Assembly (NCBI GenBank): GCA_024734555.1 | Contig: JANPWX010000480.1 | Coordinates: 4,092,671-4,156,670 of the forward strand | Origin: Trochalopteron elliotii | Lineage: Eukaryota > Chordata > Aves > Passeriformes > Leiothrichidae | Length of the DNA stretch: 64,000 nt | Direction of reading: 5' to 3' | In this document: positions 34,350 to 47,440 of the stretch, in pieces | Layout: the number at the start of each line of letters is the position of its first letter | Numbering within the stretch: position 1 is the stretch's first letter | Program-made: the position numbers and the translations under genes | The notes under the pieces: generated by a model | The model's input: only the letters and a program-made list of their open reading frames with translations | Databases searched by the model: none | What the model was told of the DNA's origin: nothing

Positions 34350-37300
34350 CCACCTCCTTTCAAAAGCAAGGTGGGAGCTGGCCTGCAACAACATAACAAT
34401 GCTTAGTGGGAATTTTCCAAAACTTTTGTGGCACACAAAAAATTAAACAATTGTGCACAGACATGGTTACCAAAGGAATTTTAAGCAGATCTTAGAATAT
34501 CCTCCCAGAAAGATGGTAATAAAATGAGTAATGGGCAGAATTTGTGCCAGAAAAGGTAAATTATTGTAACAGTTGCATGTATCGATCCACATAGCAGAAT
34601 ATCAGTGTTTAATCTGGTTGAAATGAAACCATTTTATATAAAATCCACTTGTAGAAAATACCTGGCAAGCAGAAAATGGGCCAGGAAATATTTTCATTTC
34701 AAAGTACCATACGTGGCTGAATTATCATTCACTCATGTTAAATATACAATTGAGAAAGGACATTTATCCATTAAATGGTATAGGAATTATTTACATTCTG
34801 TTATTTACACCATTTGGAAAGCTGTATTCAGAAAGAGTTTGGGGATGTAGTTAAGGAAAAACAGAGAACATATTGGCCATTATTGGCCATTCCACCTACT
34901 TCTACTTATCCTGCAAGCTTTTATTTTAAAATTATATCTCTGTGAATACCCATTGCAGTTATAGTGCTTAATAATTTAAGTACCTGAGTGGTTAAGCAGT
35001 AGATGATTAAGAGTGATGTGTAACTGTAATGATTTAATTAATGATTATTTAAGATGAAATAATAAATAAGGAAACTTTCACGACTAACACTCAATCACAC
35101 TATCTTCCAAAACCCACCATGTTCCAGTACCATTGCCTGGTCTGGATAAATGAGAAATATGTTTCAGTTTCTCCAAGCACTGGATGAAATCAGGAGAGAT
35201 CTGAAGTCCTTCCTTAGCAATGGTTGTTTATTGAACTCACTTTTGTTTCTTTTCCTGTTTGTTTCTTTTCTCTGCCACATCATTGATTTAGGAACTTTCG
35301 TGGGAGGGAGAGTTTTGAAGGTAAATAAATGAAACATGTTTCCTGGAAACAGGTATTCAAGATATTATGGATTTTTTTTTTTTTTTCACTCCTCAGAAAT
35401 GCTGCATCTTGATTCTGCAAGTCTTTTATCATCCAGTCTTTTAGAATTTGGAATAGGAGTTTTGATGTCAATTGTACCACAGGAAATACATTTCTTCCCT
35501 ATTTTGAAAAGGCAATTTAGTTCTAAGTATTATGTAACTCCCCCCTCCCACTCCTTAGCCTGAAGAAAAATGTCTTTTTTTTTTCTTTTAAAAAGTATTG
35601 GGTTGGCAAATACCCTGCTCCTGCAATGCATGGATTGGCTCTTCATTATTACCTTTATTTCTTATTCTTCTCACTGTAAACAAAAGAATCAAACAAAACC
35701 AAAGCAAAACACCCGCTGACTTAATTTCACTTCTTTCCAGTTCTGGGAGACAATAAACCTTTGCAAATATAACCAAATATGTGTAATCCAGAGTCAGAAC
35801 ACCAGAAAACAATGAGGCTAATGAATAAATAGGTTAACAGGTATTTTAATTTATTGGACTTTAATAGAGTCTCTTTGAATAAGCAAATATATCTGCCTGT
35901 AGGCTTGTGGGATTAGGACATGCATCTTTAATTGGATAGATTTTCTGTAGTTTTAAATATTTACCCAGATATTTTCACTCAGTTCAATTTCCCAGACTTC
36001 CATAAATGAGACCTGTAGTTAGTAACTTGCACAGTGTTTCTTTGTAAATAAATTTTAGATCTTATTTCAAGTCTCCCTCCTTTTAGTGGGAGATTTTTCT
36101 ATTATTGAGAACAGCCCCCTGGACTTTTCATATCTTTATCAAAGGCAGATGAATAATTATTTAAGAAGGTACCATTCACTATAAAAACCTAATATCACTG
36201 TTTCTCCTTTCAGTGGAAGACTGGACTGGAAGTAGTTTTATGAATCCAGTTTCAGTGCTAACATCCTGAGCATATCTTTATGAATAACTACAAAGAAACA
36301 TTTACATAATTAAAAAGTTTTTTCCTGTAAGCAGGCATCTTTTCTGAAATGTATTCATGTTCAATTTGTGCTGCATTTTTTTTTAATAAGAATTAAATAA
36401 AGGTTTATTCCTAAGTGGATATTTAAAACATACATATTTCTCTTTTCTCTGATTTGCCAGGTAAGGAACATGGTTGTATCAGCCTCCTTGCTGGCAAATT
36501 ACACAGATGTGCTTGGCCACACTTGAAGTTTGTAATTTAGAAATTAATTTTTCACAAACATCAGCAGCACTACAGATCTATTGTTCAGCTCTTGCTGTAA
36601 AATGAAAAGGAATGAATCTTGTCAGGAGAAAATACCACGTGGAAAATACTCTCAGAAACACATTAGAGATACTTACTTGGAATCAGTTTGATATAATGAA
36701 CTCATTATCTGTCCATATCTGAAACCTTGAACAGATCAATAAAGTGAACATGGGCTTTATGCTCTTGTTATGAAAAAGCCATTAACATTTTGGGACAACA
36801 GCATGTTTTGCAAGTTAGAAAAGTGGAATATATTCAACAAGCTGACAGGAGAGGCAGAAAAATTATCCCCACTTTTCTTATTTTTCCTGTCCCATGATGG
36901 GCTACAAGGGTTCTTTTCAATGAATGAGCTTCAAAGGCCTGCAACTGGTTTTAGAATGGGTAGACATTTCTGCAAATCCAGGGAATATTTGGATAAAAAA
37001 ATAAACATAACAAGCCTCCAGATTTTTGGTTTAGCTGAAATTCCAAAGGGTAACTTGAAGGTTTTGGTCTTTGGCTCTTCCCTCGTGCCAGTGTGTCCTC
37101 AGAGACTAGACAAAGAAACAAAAAAATCTTCTGTCAATATAAACACAAAAGTAACTATGGTTCAACGTCATCCATCAACAATTTCTTCTCTCCATGAAAA
37201 TTAACTATGAGAGGCCTGTGAAATCTCACAACTACAGTCTCACTGTAGGCTTGAAAAGACATGATAAAAAATACATTTTTCATTTTTCCTGGCATATCAC

Positions 37301-40300
37301 TGTATCTTTTTCTTCCATCAATTTCTGGACTGCAAAAGAAACTTCCTTTTTTTTTTTTTTCCCACTGAAAACACATTGTTCTCATTTCAAAAGTTTCACT
37401 GGATTGTGTATGTCACACACAGAATATATTTGATTTATATTTTCCTAGCCAGTTCTCAGAGTGCTTTAATACATGTTCATACTCTGGGGCTAAAAATTGA
37501 ACTGGGAACCAGTGATTCCCAACATTTACAGACACCATCCCAACTTCCAACACAAAGATTCAGTGGCCAAACTATTCAGAACAATCTCTGACAACTCGTC
37601 ACACAAAACTAAGAGCAAACGAACCCAAAATCAACCTCTTATTGATAACCTCATTTTTTTAATATATCTTCCCCAACACCTGTCTATATAATAAGTTTGA
37701 ATTTTTAGTCGCCTACAGGTTTCAGTGGTGTTCAATTTGACTTTCAGATGTTTGTGGTGTCAGCATTTTGAGGATTAACACCTCTTTGTTTTCCTGATCC
37801 ATTTATAAAGAGCATGAGGTGCTCCCTTCTCTCCTGCAGACCTGAGAGCTGTATATCCAAGTCTTTTTAAACTATCAAGTTCTGCAGTGCTTGAGTAAAA
37901 AGCAAATTATGGCATCAAAGCTATTTTCTATTTTTCTTGCAGTCATTCAGAGACTGCCATTTAAGGATTGTTTTTTTTTTTTCTTTTAAACAGTTTCCAT
38001 CCTTCTACAGATGTCAAAACTGAATGATCAATAAATAAAAAGGGATTTCCATTCTGATATTTTGCTTCTTTCTGTTAATTTGACCTTAGCAGAGGCAGTG
38101 ACGTGTGTAATTTTGAGAAACAATTAATGACAGTAACAGCAGCCTGGCACCAGCAAAAATGACTTTGATCATTTTCTCTTTGTCTGTACAGTGTCTGGCA
38201 GAAAATACAAATGGCAATTACAGCCTGTTAGGACTGACCTATTAATTTAGCTTTCAGACTATTTAAATGCCTTTCTCCAAAAAAACCCATTTTCTGTAGC
38301 CTCTGTTCAGCAAAATCTTGGCTGAGCTCCCCAAAGTAGAAACTCCATCCTGTTTTCTTTGCTGCTAGTGCTGGTGTTGTTTCACTGCACTGGGAGACAG
38401 ATCACAAAGCCACGTTAATACCCTACATGAGTTTGGTGCATTTTTCTTACTTTGGCTCACAGTGTTAAGGAGAGAGAGGGAGAACCCCTCATGAGTGGTG
38501 AGATTTTTACTGTATTGCTCAAAAAGAAAAGAACTCAACACCTTTTGACTCAGCTATTTAAACAAAGCTCTCATGACAACTACTTTCAGTGTTGGCTGTG
38601 CTGGCCTGCATCAACCAATTTTTGAAGAGGGCCCCTCCTCACCCTCTTTTGGGGGGATTCAGTGACATTTAATAAAAGACAAATAATAAAAAAAAAAATC
38701 CCTACTCTGAGCATGAGCTTTAAGGACTCCCTAACCCTCAAATTACAGAATGTATTAAATAGTAACAAATCACAATATAACCCTAAATGTTTCAGCTGCT
38801 ACCTTCAAATTATGCTTGAGAGGGAAGAAGTCCCAAGGACAGAGGAAGTGTTGACAGCATTAATATGACATTAATTACATAGATTATCTTTAATCAAGTT
38901 GTAAGCCCAAATGAAAAGTATCTGCCTTATCTTCCACCTACTTTTGCATCATCTGGATTGTTGGCTCCTCTCTAAACCTCAGCACAACAGAAGTTTTGCA
39001 GAAGAAAAATAGTTCCAGGTTGTAAGAATTCATTCCATAGCAGGGATTGCTGTCCCTGTCTGCACTTGGCTGGAAATTTCAGTTTTCAAGTTGAGTTTTC
39101 AGCTCCTCTGGAGAGTCAGAGAGCCCTTTGGGGCAGAGATGAGAGTCTGCAGTGCTTGATTCCTCAGACACGAATTTCTGTAACTCCCATCCTGCTCAAA
39201 GGGAGACAGGGATGTGTTAGGAGAATACATTAGGACTGTGAAGAATTCAGACATTACAGCAGCAAAATAAGTAAAAAATATCTTCAACTGCAGAAGGCTG
39301 TTGGCCTTCTCATTGGCCAAGAATATTTCAGTTTACTCTTTATGCTACAATATTTCTTTAATGATACTGCAGTGGAGAAAATTAGTATGGGGAGTTGATT
39401 ATACCGTATGGTGTTTTGTTTCTAAATGAAGATGTTTGGATTGCCAGCTCAAAGCACTGCAGTGCTGCTGAAATTCAACAGACAGCCACACAGGAGCATA
39501 TGGAGAGGTCTTTCTACAAACTAGAAAAAAAAAGTTGATTATTTATACTGCCTTGGAGAACAACTGATAGGTCAAAACCTTAATCAAAGGGGTGGGGCAG
39601 AAATATCAAAATATCTTCCAAAATACAGGTTCCAGGGAGCACTTTCCAGTACTGAGCATCAAGAGAATGGAAAGCAAGAATGATCATGAATCAGGTATTA
39701 AACCCCAGTTATCACTGCTAATAATGAAGACATCTGAATTACAAATATTATTGTGAATTACAAATACCATACTGTACTGAGTAGTTCTGACTCAAGTCCT
39801 CATTGCCAGGTCATCCAAGTCCTTCTTATTTGTGTATTAAATAATATAATTAACATCTGACAAAAATAAACAATTAAAACCAGTGCAACACATCATTAAT
39901 TTCCTTCAATTAGTGTGAGGAATAACATTTGAAAACCAGAAAATGACTGTGGACCCAAACAAGAAATATTCCTCTTCCTGCACTGGTCCCCCCAAAGTCA
40001 TTCAAAATTAGAGCACTTGAATTTATTTGAAACTTCTGCAGAAGGGTGCAAGATGTATTCATCTGCATGTTTGATTTTTGAAGCACTAGAAAGAACAGTG
40101 CTCCAATTTCTTCAGTATTACGTGCAGACAACTTAGTTGCAAAAGCAGTCTACTCCTTTCCAGATAATTCCTATGTTTGTAGTGTTATATTTTATTAGTG
40201 AATACAGAGTCCTTATAGAATTAGACCAGAAATCCTCCCTAAAACATAAGCTATCATCGGTTTGGCAAATGGAGTTTTGATTTATTCAATTAAATGTATT

Positions 40301-41221
40301 AATAATGTCCACATACATATAGGTTTTCTATTTAATTCAAGCATGATATCATAATTATCTTGGGTTACTTGTGTACCAATATAAAATAAAGAAAGATATA
40401 AAAGAGAAGACACAGCAAGTTTGTGGGAAATGTAATCATTCCACGAGGTAATTGGATTTGGATGTCCTCTTTCCAAGCATTTTTAATAACATCCTATTTG
40501 AATGGGGACTGCTGGGCTAAGTGCAGGAACAGAAAGGAGCCAAAGTCATTTTGACTCTGTAGGATCAAGACTTTGCTACAAAGGCAGAGACGTCACTCTT
40601 CCAAGGTAACAACTCAGACTTATCCTGGGCTGTCTCTGACAAGATTAGATTGATCAGTTCTGGTAAATACATTTATTTAAACTTTGTAAGTACCCCACAA
40701 CCATTGCCTTTTTATTGACTTCAAAGTTTTGGATTTACGGTACAGTTTGATTTCTTGAATTTTGACCTTTTTTACAAGGTTTATCAAAACAGTCATTTGA
40801 GCAGGAACTGCAGAACAAATCTTCCAAAAAGTTTGTAAATTCCCAAAGTTTTAAGCAAATAATAGTTTCTTTTTCCCTGCATTTTGCACCAACTTTTCCA
40901 TAATTCTCCCTAAGGACATCTATTCTCATTTCAAACCCTTGCACAGCATAAATATGAAAGATCTGAGTTAGTGATTTTGACAAGACTGGCAAGAGGCTCC
41001 AAGCTGCTCTTTAACATTATGAGATATCCAGGACAGAATTTCAGATGGCTGAAAAGCAAATTTACATGCCATGAACTCCAGGTACTCTAGGTGGGAGCTG
41101 ATTAGATGTTGGTAGACTAAGGTTTTCAGTTTAGGTGCTACAAGAGGTGTGGGCACCTATTTTGGTATTTGGAAAGCCCATTAGATGAAAAGCCAAAAGG
41201 CAAATATGATGGGATTTAAGA

Positions 41222-41248
41222 ATATAAGCCTACTATATAGGCTTATAT
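41222..41248. repeat. 10-bp inverted repeat with 7-base spacer
   Basis: ATATAAGCCT (41222-41231) and AGGCTTATAT (41239-41248) are perfect reverse complements around ACTATAT. The surroundings are AT-rich. Confidence 0.8.
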
Positions 41249-43234
41249 ATAAAATATATAAAAATACAATATTTCTATAAGAATATAGGAAGAGTTAACC
41301 ACCTTTTGTGTCCAGAGTTCCTCAAGGGAAGCCTGTACACCTCAAAGGGGATTTCAATTTTGAGACAGACAAAGTGCAGGTTTAAACCTGACTCAGATGC
41401 ACATTTCTGTGTAGTTCCAATCACCAAGGACAGCTCACAGCAGCTGCTGTGAAATCCCACTCTGCTCTGAGTTTTTGTCACTACGTTACTATCAGTACAT
41501 GAATCAGTGATTTTAAACCCTCCTATCATGATTTGTAGCACAGACTCGTGAGTCATTTTTGAAAAGCAGGGCTTCAGCCTACAAAGATCTTTTCACATGG
41601 TTTGTTTTAAGAAGTTTCTTATCGCAGCAACCAAGTCTCTGGTAGCACATTCCCAGCAAACAATCTGCTCTCATGGTAACTGTTCCCAGTTCTGTCACTT
41701 AGCTGCAGAATGAGCTGGAGCATGATTGTGCTTTGGGTTCTTTAGGCATAAAGCTGGACTGGAATATTATTTCTCACGCCCCAGAAGTGCTCTAAGACCT
41801 ATGAAAAGTTTGCAAGCTTACACAAATGAATGTGCACAAAGATAGGTACTGGCAGTTTCTTTAATGTCCCTTTTAGTCCTTGGTCACTACAGGAACTGTT
41901 CTCACACACCAGTACCAGACTGATTACATGAAGATGTTTTTATTCTCATATTTAGCTGGTCATCTACAAATATAAACCACTAAAAATGACAGAAGTGAAA
42001 TATTTTTAATCCAGGTGCTGATGAGAGTGGCTGGGAAGGAGAGTAGAGTTGGGATGGAAGCAATAAAAAATCATGTGCATTAAAGAAACATTTTGCTGGT
42101 TGTTCACTAGAGAAACAGTGTTGAAATCTCTCACCAGGTGGTGCAGAATATATCAATGTGATGTTAGATATTGAAGCTCCTTCAGTCCTGCAGATGAATT
42201 CATGTTTCTAATTTCATGGAGGGAATGAAAATTGATCAGCAAAGATGAATTATGTACACTGAAATGACACCATAATTCAATATTTGTTATCATTTGTTAT
42301 TTCAGGATCCCAGTACACATTTCTATGGAAAGAGCTCCCTGTTATAAGGAAACTTGTTGTTTTTAACATAATTTTGGGTCAGTAAGTTTCTTTGATTAGA
42401 AAATGGGAAATATTCCAGAGCTGCAGCAGCAAATCTGCCGCTGTCATCATTTTTCCCCAGCTCACACTAGCAATTATATTTTGGCATGGGAGTTCAGTTC
42501 TAACTGATGACAATATGGGTGCCCCAGGAAAACAGAGGTAAAGATATTCTCTCAGGGAATTGCAGCTTCCACAGTAAATTTTAGAAGTGCTAATGACAGC
42601 AGGCTAAATTCTGCCTGTGTCCTTCATTTCAAGTGATATTTGTCAGATTTTTCCCTTTTGACTCCTCAGCCAGCCCATTTTAGGGATGTTTTACCTCGTG
42701 TGAGGCCTGTTCCTTCTGCTGATATTTGTGGAGGACCTTCCATCAGTGCAAGCTCCCTTTCCACATTAACATTATGATTCAACAGAGCTGCCTGTGCTCA
42801 AGGAAGTGTGCCAAGGTACATAAATCCAAAACCCTTTGGAAAGTACACGGGCAGACAAGGAAAAATAAAAATTCCAGCTGCTGGGTGAGAATGTGTTCTG
42901 ACAGCTATTGCATGTCCTTCAGAAAAAGACTGGTGGTAACTACCACTTTCCTGTCTCATTTCAACACCTCACTGGAGACATCTGAGCCCTCACAATGAGA
43001 CCAATGGAGCATTAACTAATGTTCCCAATTCAGCAGACATTATTTGACATTACTGTAAATTTACTTGCTAAAGGAGAGCTTTAAGGAAATGCACAGAGGA
43101 ACTGTTGCTATGCACAGGCCAAAGGTAATCCCAAGAAATGCAGTTTAGAGAGGAATACAAGGGGGAAATCTCACTCCCCTTGTGCCCAGGCACCCAAGTA
43201 CCACAGACAATTTAAAGAAATTTCATTTCAAGAG

Positions 43235-43390
43235 AGATGCAGGATGAGGAAAGGAGGGAAGAAGGGAAGAGGAAAGACAGAGGCAGGAATAGAAAGGCAG
43301 GAAGAAAGTAAGAGTTGTTCTATAGGTGAAAGTAAGAAAGCAGGAGACAAGTGAGAGAAGCTGTTCTGTAAGATGAAAGCAAGGAAGCAG
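43235..43390. repeat. purine-rich tract with a diverged 47-bp tandem pair
   Basis: The plus strand is dominated by GGAA, GAAG and AAAG words. Near the right end, two related units occur with a period of about 46-47 bp, one around TTGTTCTATAGGTGAAAGTA (43315) and one around CTGTTCTGTAAGATGAAAGC (43361). The 112-codon minus-strand frame across it is a product of the biased composition. Confidence 0.65.
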
Positions 43391-44253
43391 AAATTGGCTC
43401 AAAGCCTGTCTGTAATTCATCCCTAGTGTCTGTATCCAGAGCAGGGATCTTGGTCTGCAGGACCTCAGAGCACAGCTGGAATCAGAATGCAGCAGGGTTC
43501 TTTGGAAGTTACTGCCAGGGTGTTTTTTAGGGAGAAAAGGAGGCTTTAGAGCAATAACCAAGAAATTCCCTGCCCTTAGGACATGAGGGCAAAGCCAGGA
43601 AACTGAAAAACCCAGGTCATCTCACGTGTGAGTGGAGGAGGGGATCAGTGCTGGGGACTCTCAGGAGCCTCAGGCTGGAGGCTGCACCTTCAGTCAAGCC
43701 AAAAAAAGTTGCTGCTCTTCCTAAATGGAGCAGAATAAGAGAAAGGGACAAATTACTCTCAGCAGCAAGAGAGAAGTGTAGCTTTTTAAATCAAATTTGA
43801 AAGAATTAGGCCCTTTGAATGCTATTTTTTTTTTATTGTGCTACAGCAATTTCCCAACCTCATGGCTTGGAAACAGGGATTTGAATACTGTTGGATATAT
43901 CTCAGGCTCAATACACTGGAAATTAATATACTTTATTTCTGCATCATGCTGAAACAACCCTGCTCCTACAACGTCCTTCAACAAAGCAACATTTCTAGAC
44001 AGAAAACTATTCCATTATAAGTGTAAGCCTTAAATAGTTTCCTGTGCCACCATTCCTCTTTCAGTGTAAGAACTGTTGTTCTGAATAAGGCTGACAAGGC
44101 TCCTGTTGAATTGAATAAATGTTTTCCTAGACTACAACAAGTTCTCTTTTTGATATTTGCATAATCCTTGCCTTGCTCCTACACATTTGCTAAATAGAGG
44201 CAAGCCACAGTCCTTTTCAGGCATATTTTAGAAACCCAGATCTGTGTTAAAAA

Positions 44254-44273
44254 CCAGCTAGCATGCTAGCTGG
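44254..44273. repeat. perfect 20-bp palindrome
   Basis: CCAGCTAGCATGCTAGCTGG equals its own reverse complement and has no spacer. Symmetry stops at the next base on each side. It is GC-richer than its surroundings and is not part of a visible repeat. Its role is unknown. Confidence 0.9.
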
Positions 44274-46212
44274 AGACTAGAAAGTTATGTCATGTATTAC
44301 AATAAAGGAATGCAAAAAATAGTATTTGGTAAGGTAAATCTTCACCTTGATTTAATATCAAGAAAAAAGCAGAAGTCTAAGACACTGATTCTACAAAATA
44401 TTCCACATAGGAGAGTTCAGAGGTCTCAATAAAGCTCTGCCCATATATACGAGGTTACAGTGGGATTTGACTTATTACTCACAAATAAATGAAATAAGTG
44501 CAGATTTACTTTTATTCTTCTCTTTTTTCTTATTTTTTTCTGAAAAGAAAATAAATCCAAGCTCTATAATTGCTTATCTTAAAGCAAATCCAAACCAAAC
44601 CAATCTCCCCTAGATTGCTTCCACTCTTCCACTGTTTTTTCCTGTAATAATTTACACGTGACAGAGACCAACATACCCTTCACTTCAAACTACTTAACAA
44701 ACATCCATCAGACAAAATGATATATATTTTCCACATCTCATAATTTAATTTTTTTCATACATACAAAAGATCCTTCACATTGACAACAAAACAAGTTACA
44801 TCAGCTGCTGATGAGGTTCAGTCACAAGAAGTTAGATACAAAGACAGTTGCTTTTCCAGGGCTGCTGCTGAGATAAAAGATAAAAGATGTTGATGTTTGA
44901 TATTATCTGACTTTCAAAACCACACTCCTAGCAGCATAATTCATGTCAGATGGTGCTGCCAGACTACCAGCAACATGTGAAAAATATCAAATCAATTCTT
45001 TCTGGGGTACTTTTGAATAAGATAAATGAGAACTCTTTTTCCAGTATTAATTGCTAGTTGGAATTATATTTTATACAGAAAGTCCATGCAATCCATAAAA
45101 AGCATAAGAGATCATTCCAGTGCTGCCCTCCCCTATAACTGATGAGACATCAGAGAAAATCAGAATATCTGGAATATTTGTTTCTTTACAATATCTGCCC
45201 AACACTTTCATTAAAATTCTTTATTAATTTCTTTAAAATTCAGGGATTTTTTTTCACAGAAAAGAGAAGTTTTCGGGAGGAAAAATCCCCTTTCTTCTTG
45301 AAGACATAAAGCAACTCAAAGGAGCCCCTGATGATTATGAACCAAGAGGTGGCTGCTGGTTCATCTCATTGAAATGAAACATACCTGCACATATTTGTTT
45401 TGCAATTGATTGAGTAGAACTTCCAAAAGGAAAAAAAAAAGAGAGTTTTCAGAGTGCAAAACAGCAGCAAGCTGCACTTGCACCAGCCTGCTGAAGCTCC
45501 TGCTAACACATGTGAGGTCCATAAAAAATACAAAGCTGGTGTGGCAAATACCAATATCCTCACAGGAACCTGTGCAATATTTATCTTCTCTTTCCTCGTG
45601 GCCTTTAGTGGCATTTGCAGAAAATTTATTAGACAAGCCATTTCTTTAAACTAAAATCAGATTGAAGAGGCACAAATTTCCAGTCTTCATAACACTGGGA
45701 AAAAAAGTTTGAAAATTCTGTACAAACATAACATGAAGGCTCAGTGAATTTCTTAAGATCTCAGGATACACTGACAAATCAAGATTTCCTTCTGTTTATC
45801 ACTAAAGAAATTTTTTCATAACTCTAATAATTTCTACTTACTGCTGTGCAGCTAAAAAAAAATGTTGCTGGCAATGTTAATGCCATTAACCAGGAAATAT
45901 TTTTTCTGGCAGTTAACCAAAATAATTCAAAGCATTAGAGAAGGGAAGACATTGCAGTAACCCACTTAGTGTTCTGATTTGTTTTGTTTTGTTGGGTTTT
46001 TTTTTAATAATTTCATTCAGAAGGAAGCACATATCTTTTTTTAAAAACAGTATCCTCAGAAGGATGATGATCTGTGTAGACAGGAGACAAAAAACCTGGA
46101 ATTTTGCTGAAGGAGACTGAAAGGGGGTGACATGCTTTGACCCAAACCTCTATAACTGAGTTCAGGATTTGGAATCTAAAAGGCAACTCACAGGTGAAAG
46201 GGACAAGTGTAA

Positions 46213-46270
46213 TTTTTCTCCTTTTAATCAAATATAGATTTTTTTTTCTCCTATTAATCAAATATAGATT
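46213..46270. repeat. tandem pair, about 28-30 bp
   Basis: Two adjacent units, each T-rich then CTCC, then TTAATCAAATATAGATT (46213-46240 and 46241-46270), differ by one substitution and the T-run length. This is a recent local duplication. Confidence 0.9.
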
Positions 46271-47205
46271 CTATCAAAATGATATTGCCATAAAGCAGGT
46301 TCTACACACATATGAATTTTCTGAATCAGCCCAGAAATTAATGAGCCAGCAATTAGAAGCCAAACTGAGTGATCTTTCATCTCCTGCCATTAGGACTGTT
46401 TGCTTCCTTTTAGCAATGTTGTTCATGATCTTCTTCTGAATATCAAGTGAGTCTTATTTTTATTTTTTAATTCTCCCAGATAAATTACATGTGTCTAATC
46501 CACTTAGATAATTCAGAGCTAAGATTTTTCCAGTGTTGACCTTTGCAAAGGTCTCTTTGCCATCTGTTTTTATATTTAATTAGTGTTTTTTTCCTTCTTG
46601 CAGCAATCTCTCAAAGAATGAAATAAATGACTATAATTATCACTATCAGTTTGCCCTCATTTGATCTCCTGACCACAGAATCATATCCTGGTGATTACAC
46701 AGTATTTCCATTGTGGATAAGACATTAGACATCATAGTTGTTATGTCAATTAAACTTGATTAAAAAAAAAATAATAGAAGATAGATCTTCCTTCTCTTCC
46801 CAGGTAAACTCTTCATCCACAGCAGAAAAAAGAACAATTTTATGGTCATTTATTCTCTTTTTCTTTTTCTTATGATACTTTCCTCACGTCTTTTTGTTAA
46901 TCAAAACAATTTGGAAATGTTTAGATATTGTTCTAGTCAGGTCCACTGCTGGTGACACATCATTTCTGACAGCTAAATGTGATCTAAAATAATATAAACA
47001 CAGATTTAATGTCAGAGATTAGAGTGGGCATTTCAGTCTTCAGCAGCTGAGTGACAAAATGGAAATCTGCTGCTGGGAGGTGTGTCCCCCTTTAAGGCAA
47101 TTCTCTGCACAGCAGTTTAAGCAAAATATATTCATTTTAAACAAAAAACCCTGGGCCTAAATTCCTCTCACTAGTTAATAACTTTATTTCATGTATTCCA
47201 GGCAA

Positions 47206-47440
47206 TGGGGTTTTTTTTGTTTGTTTCTGTTTTTTGTTGGGTTTAGTTTTGTTTGTTTGTTTGCTCGTTTTGGGGGGTTTTTTTAGTGTGTTTTTTTTTT
47301 TTTTTTGTTTGGTGGGTGTTTTTTTTGTTGGGGTTTTTTGTTTGTTTTTGTTTGTTTGTTTGGTTGGTTGGTTGGTTTGGTTTTTGTGTGTGTGTTTTTT
47401 TTGGTTTTTTGTGGTTTTTTTTGGTTTTGTTTTTTTTTTT
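47206..47440. repeat. T/G-only low-complexity tract
   Basis: About 235 bp of the plus strand consist of T and G with only about five A or C residues. The pattern shifts along the tract: GTTT and GGTT units, pure T runs, a short (TG)n near 47385-47394 and GGGG or GGGGGG blocks. The frames across it on both strands, phenylalanine/valine/cysteine-rich or lysine/threonine/asparagine-rich, are translations of the repeat. The strand asymmetry is extreme for so long a stretch. It may be an expanded tail of an old minus-strand retroposon, but no body is recognisable beside it. Confidence 0.95.

Larger units (their letters stand above)
30872..47205. other. long unique noncoding stretch
   Basis: No gene, RNA or clear transposon was recognised in 16 kb. 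The longest frame is 144 codons (36770-37204, plus), without recognisable domains. Sequence features I could identify are short: inverted repeats at 33207-33232, 34325-34349, 41222-41248 and 44254-44273, a purine-rich tract at 43235-43390, T runs near 35371 and 37347, and a 28-bp tandem pair at 46213-46270. Conserved regulatory elements could be present but need cross-species alignment. Confidence 0.55.

Noticed and set aside
36770..37204. 144-codon plus-strand frame
   Set aside because: No recognisable domain, no supporting splice or promoter context, and of a length plausible by chance in 64 kb.
10055..44720. A shared 17-base word near 10068 and 44700 (ACATCCATCAGACAAAA)
   Set aside because: Flanks do not align, and one such match is expected by chance at this window size.
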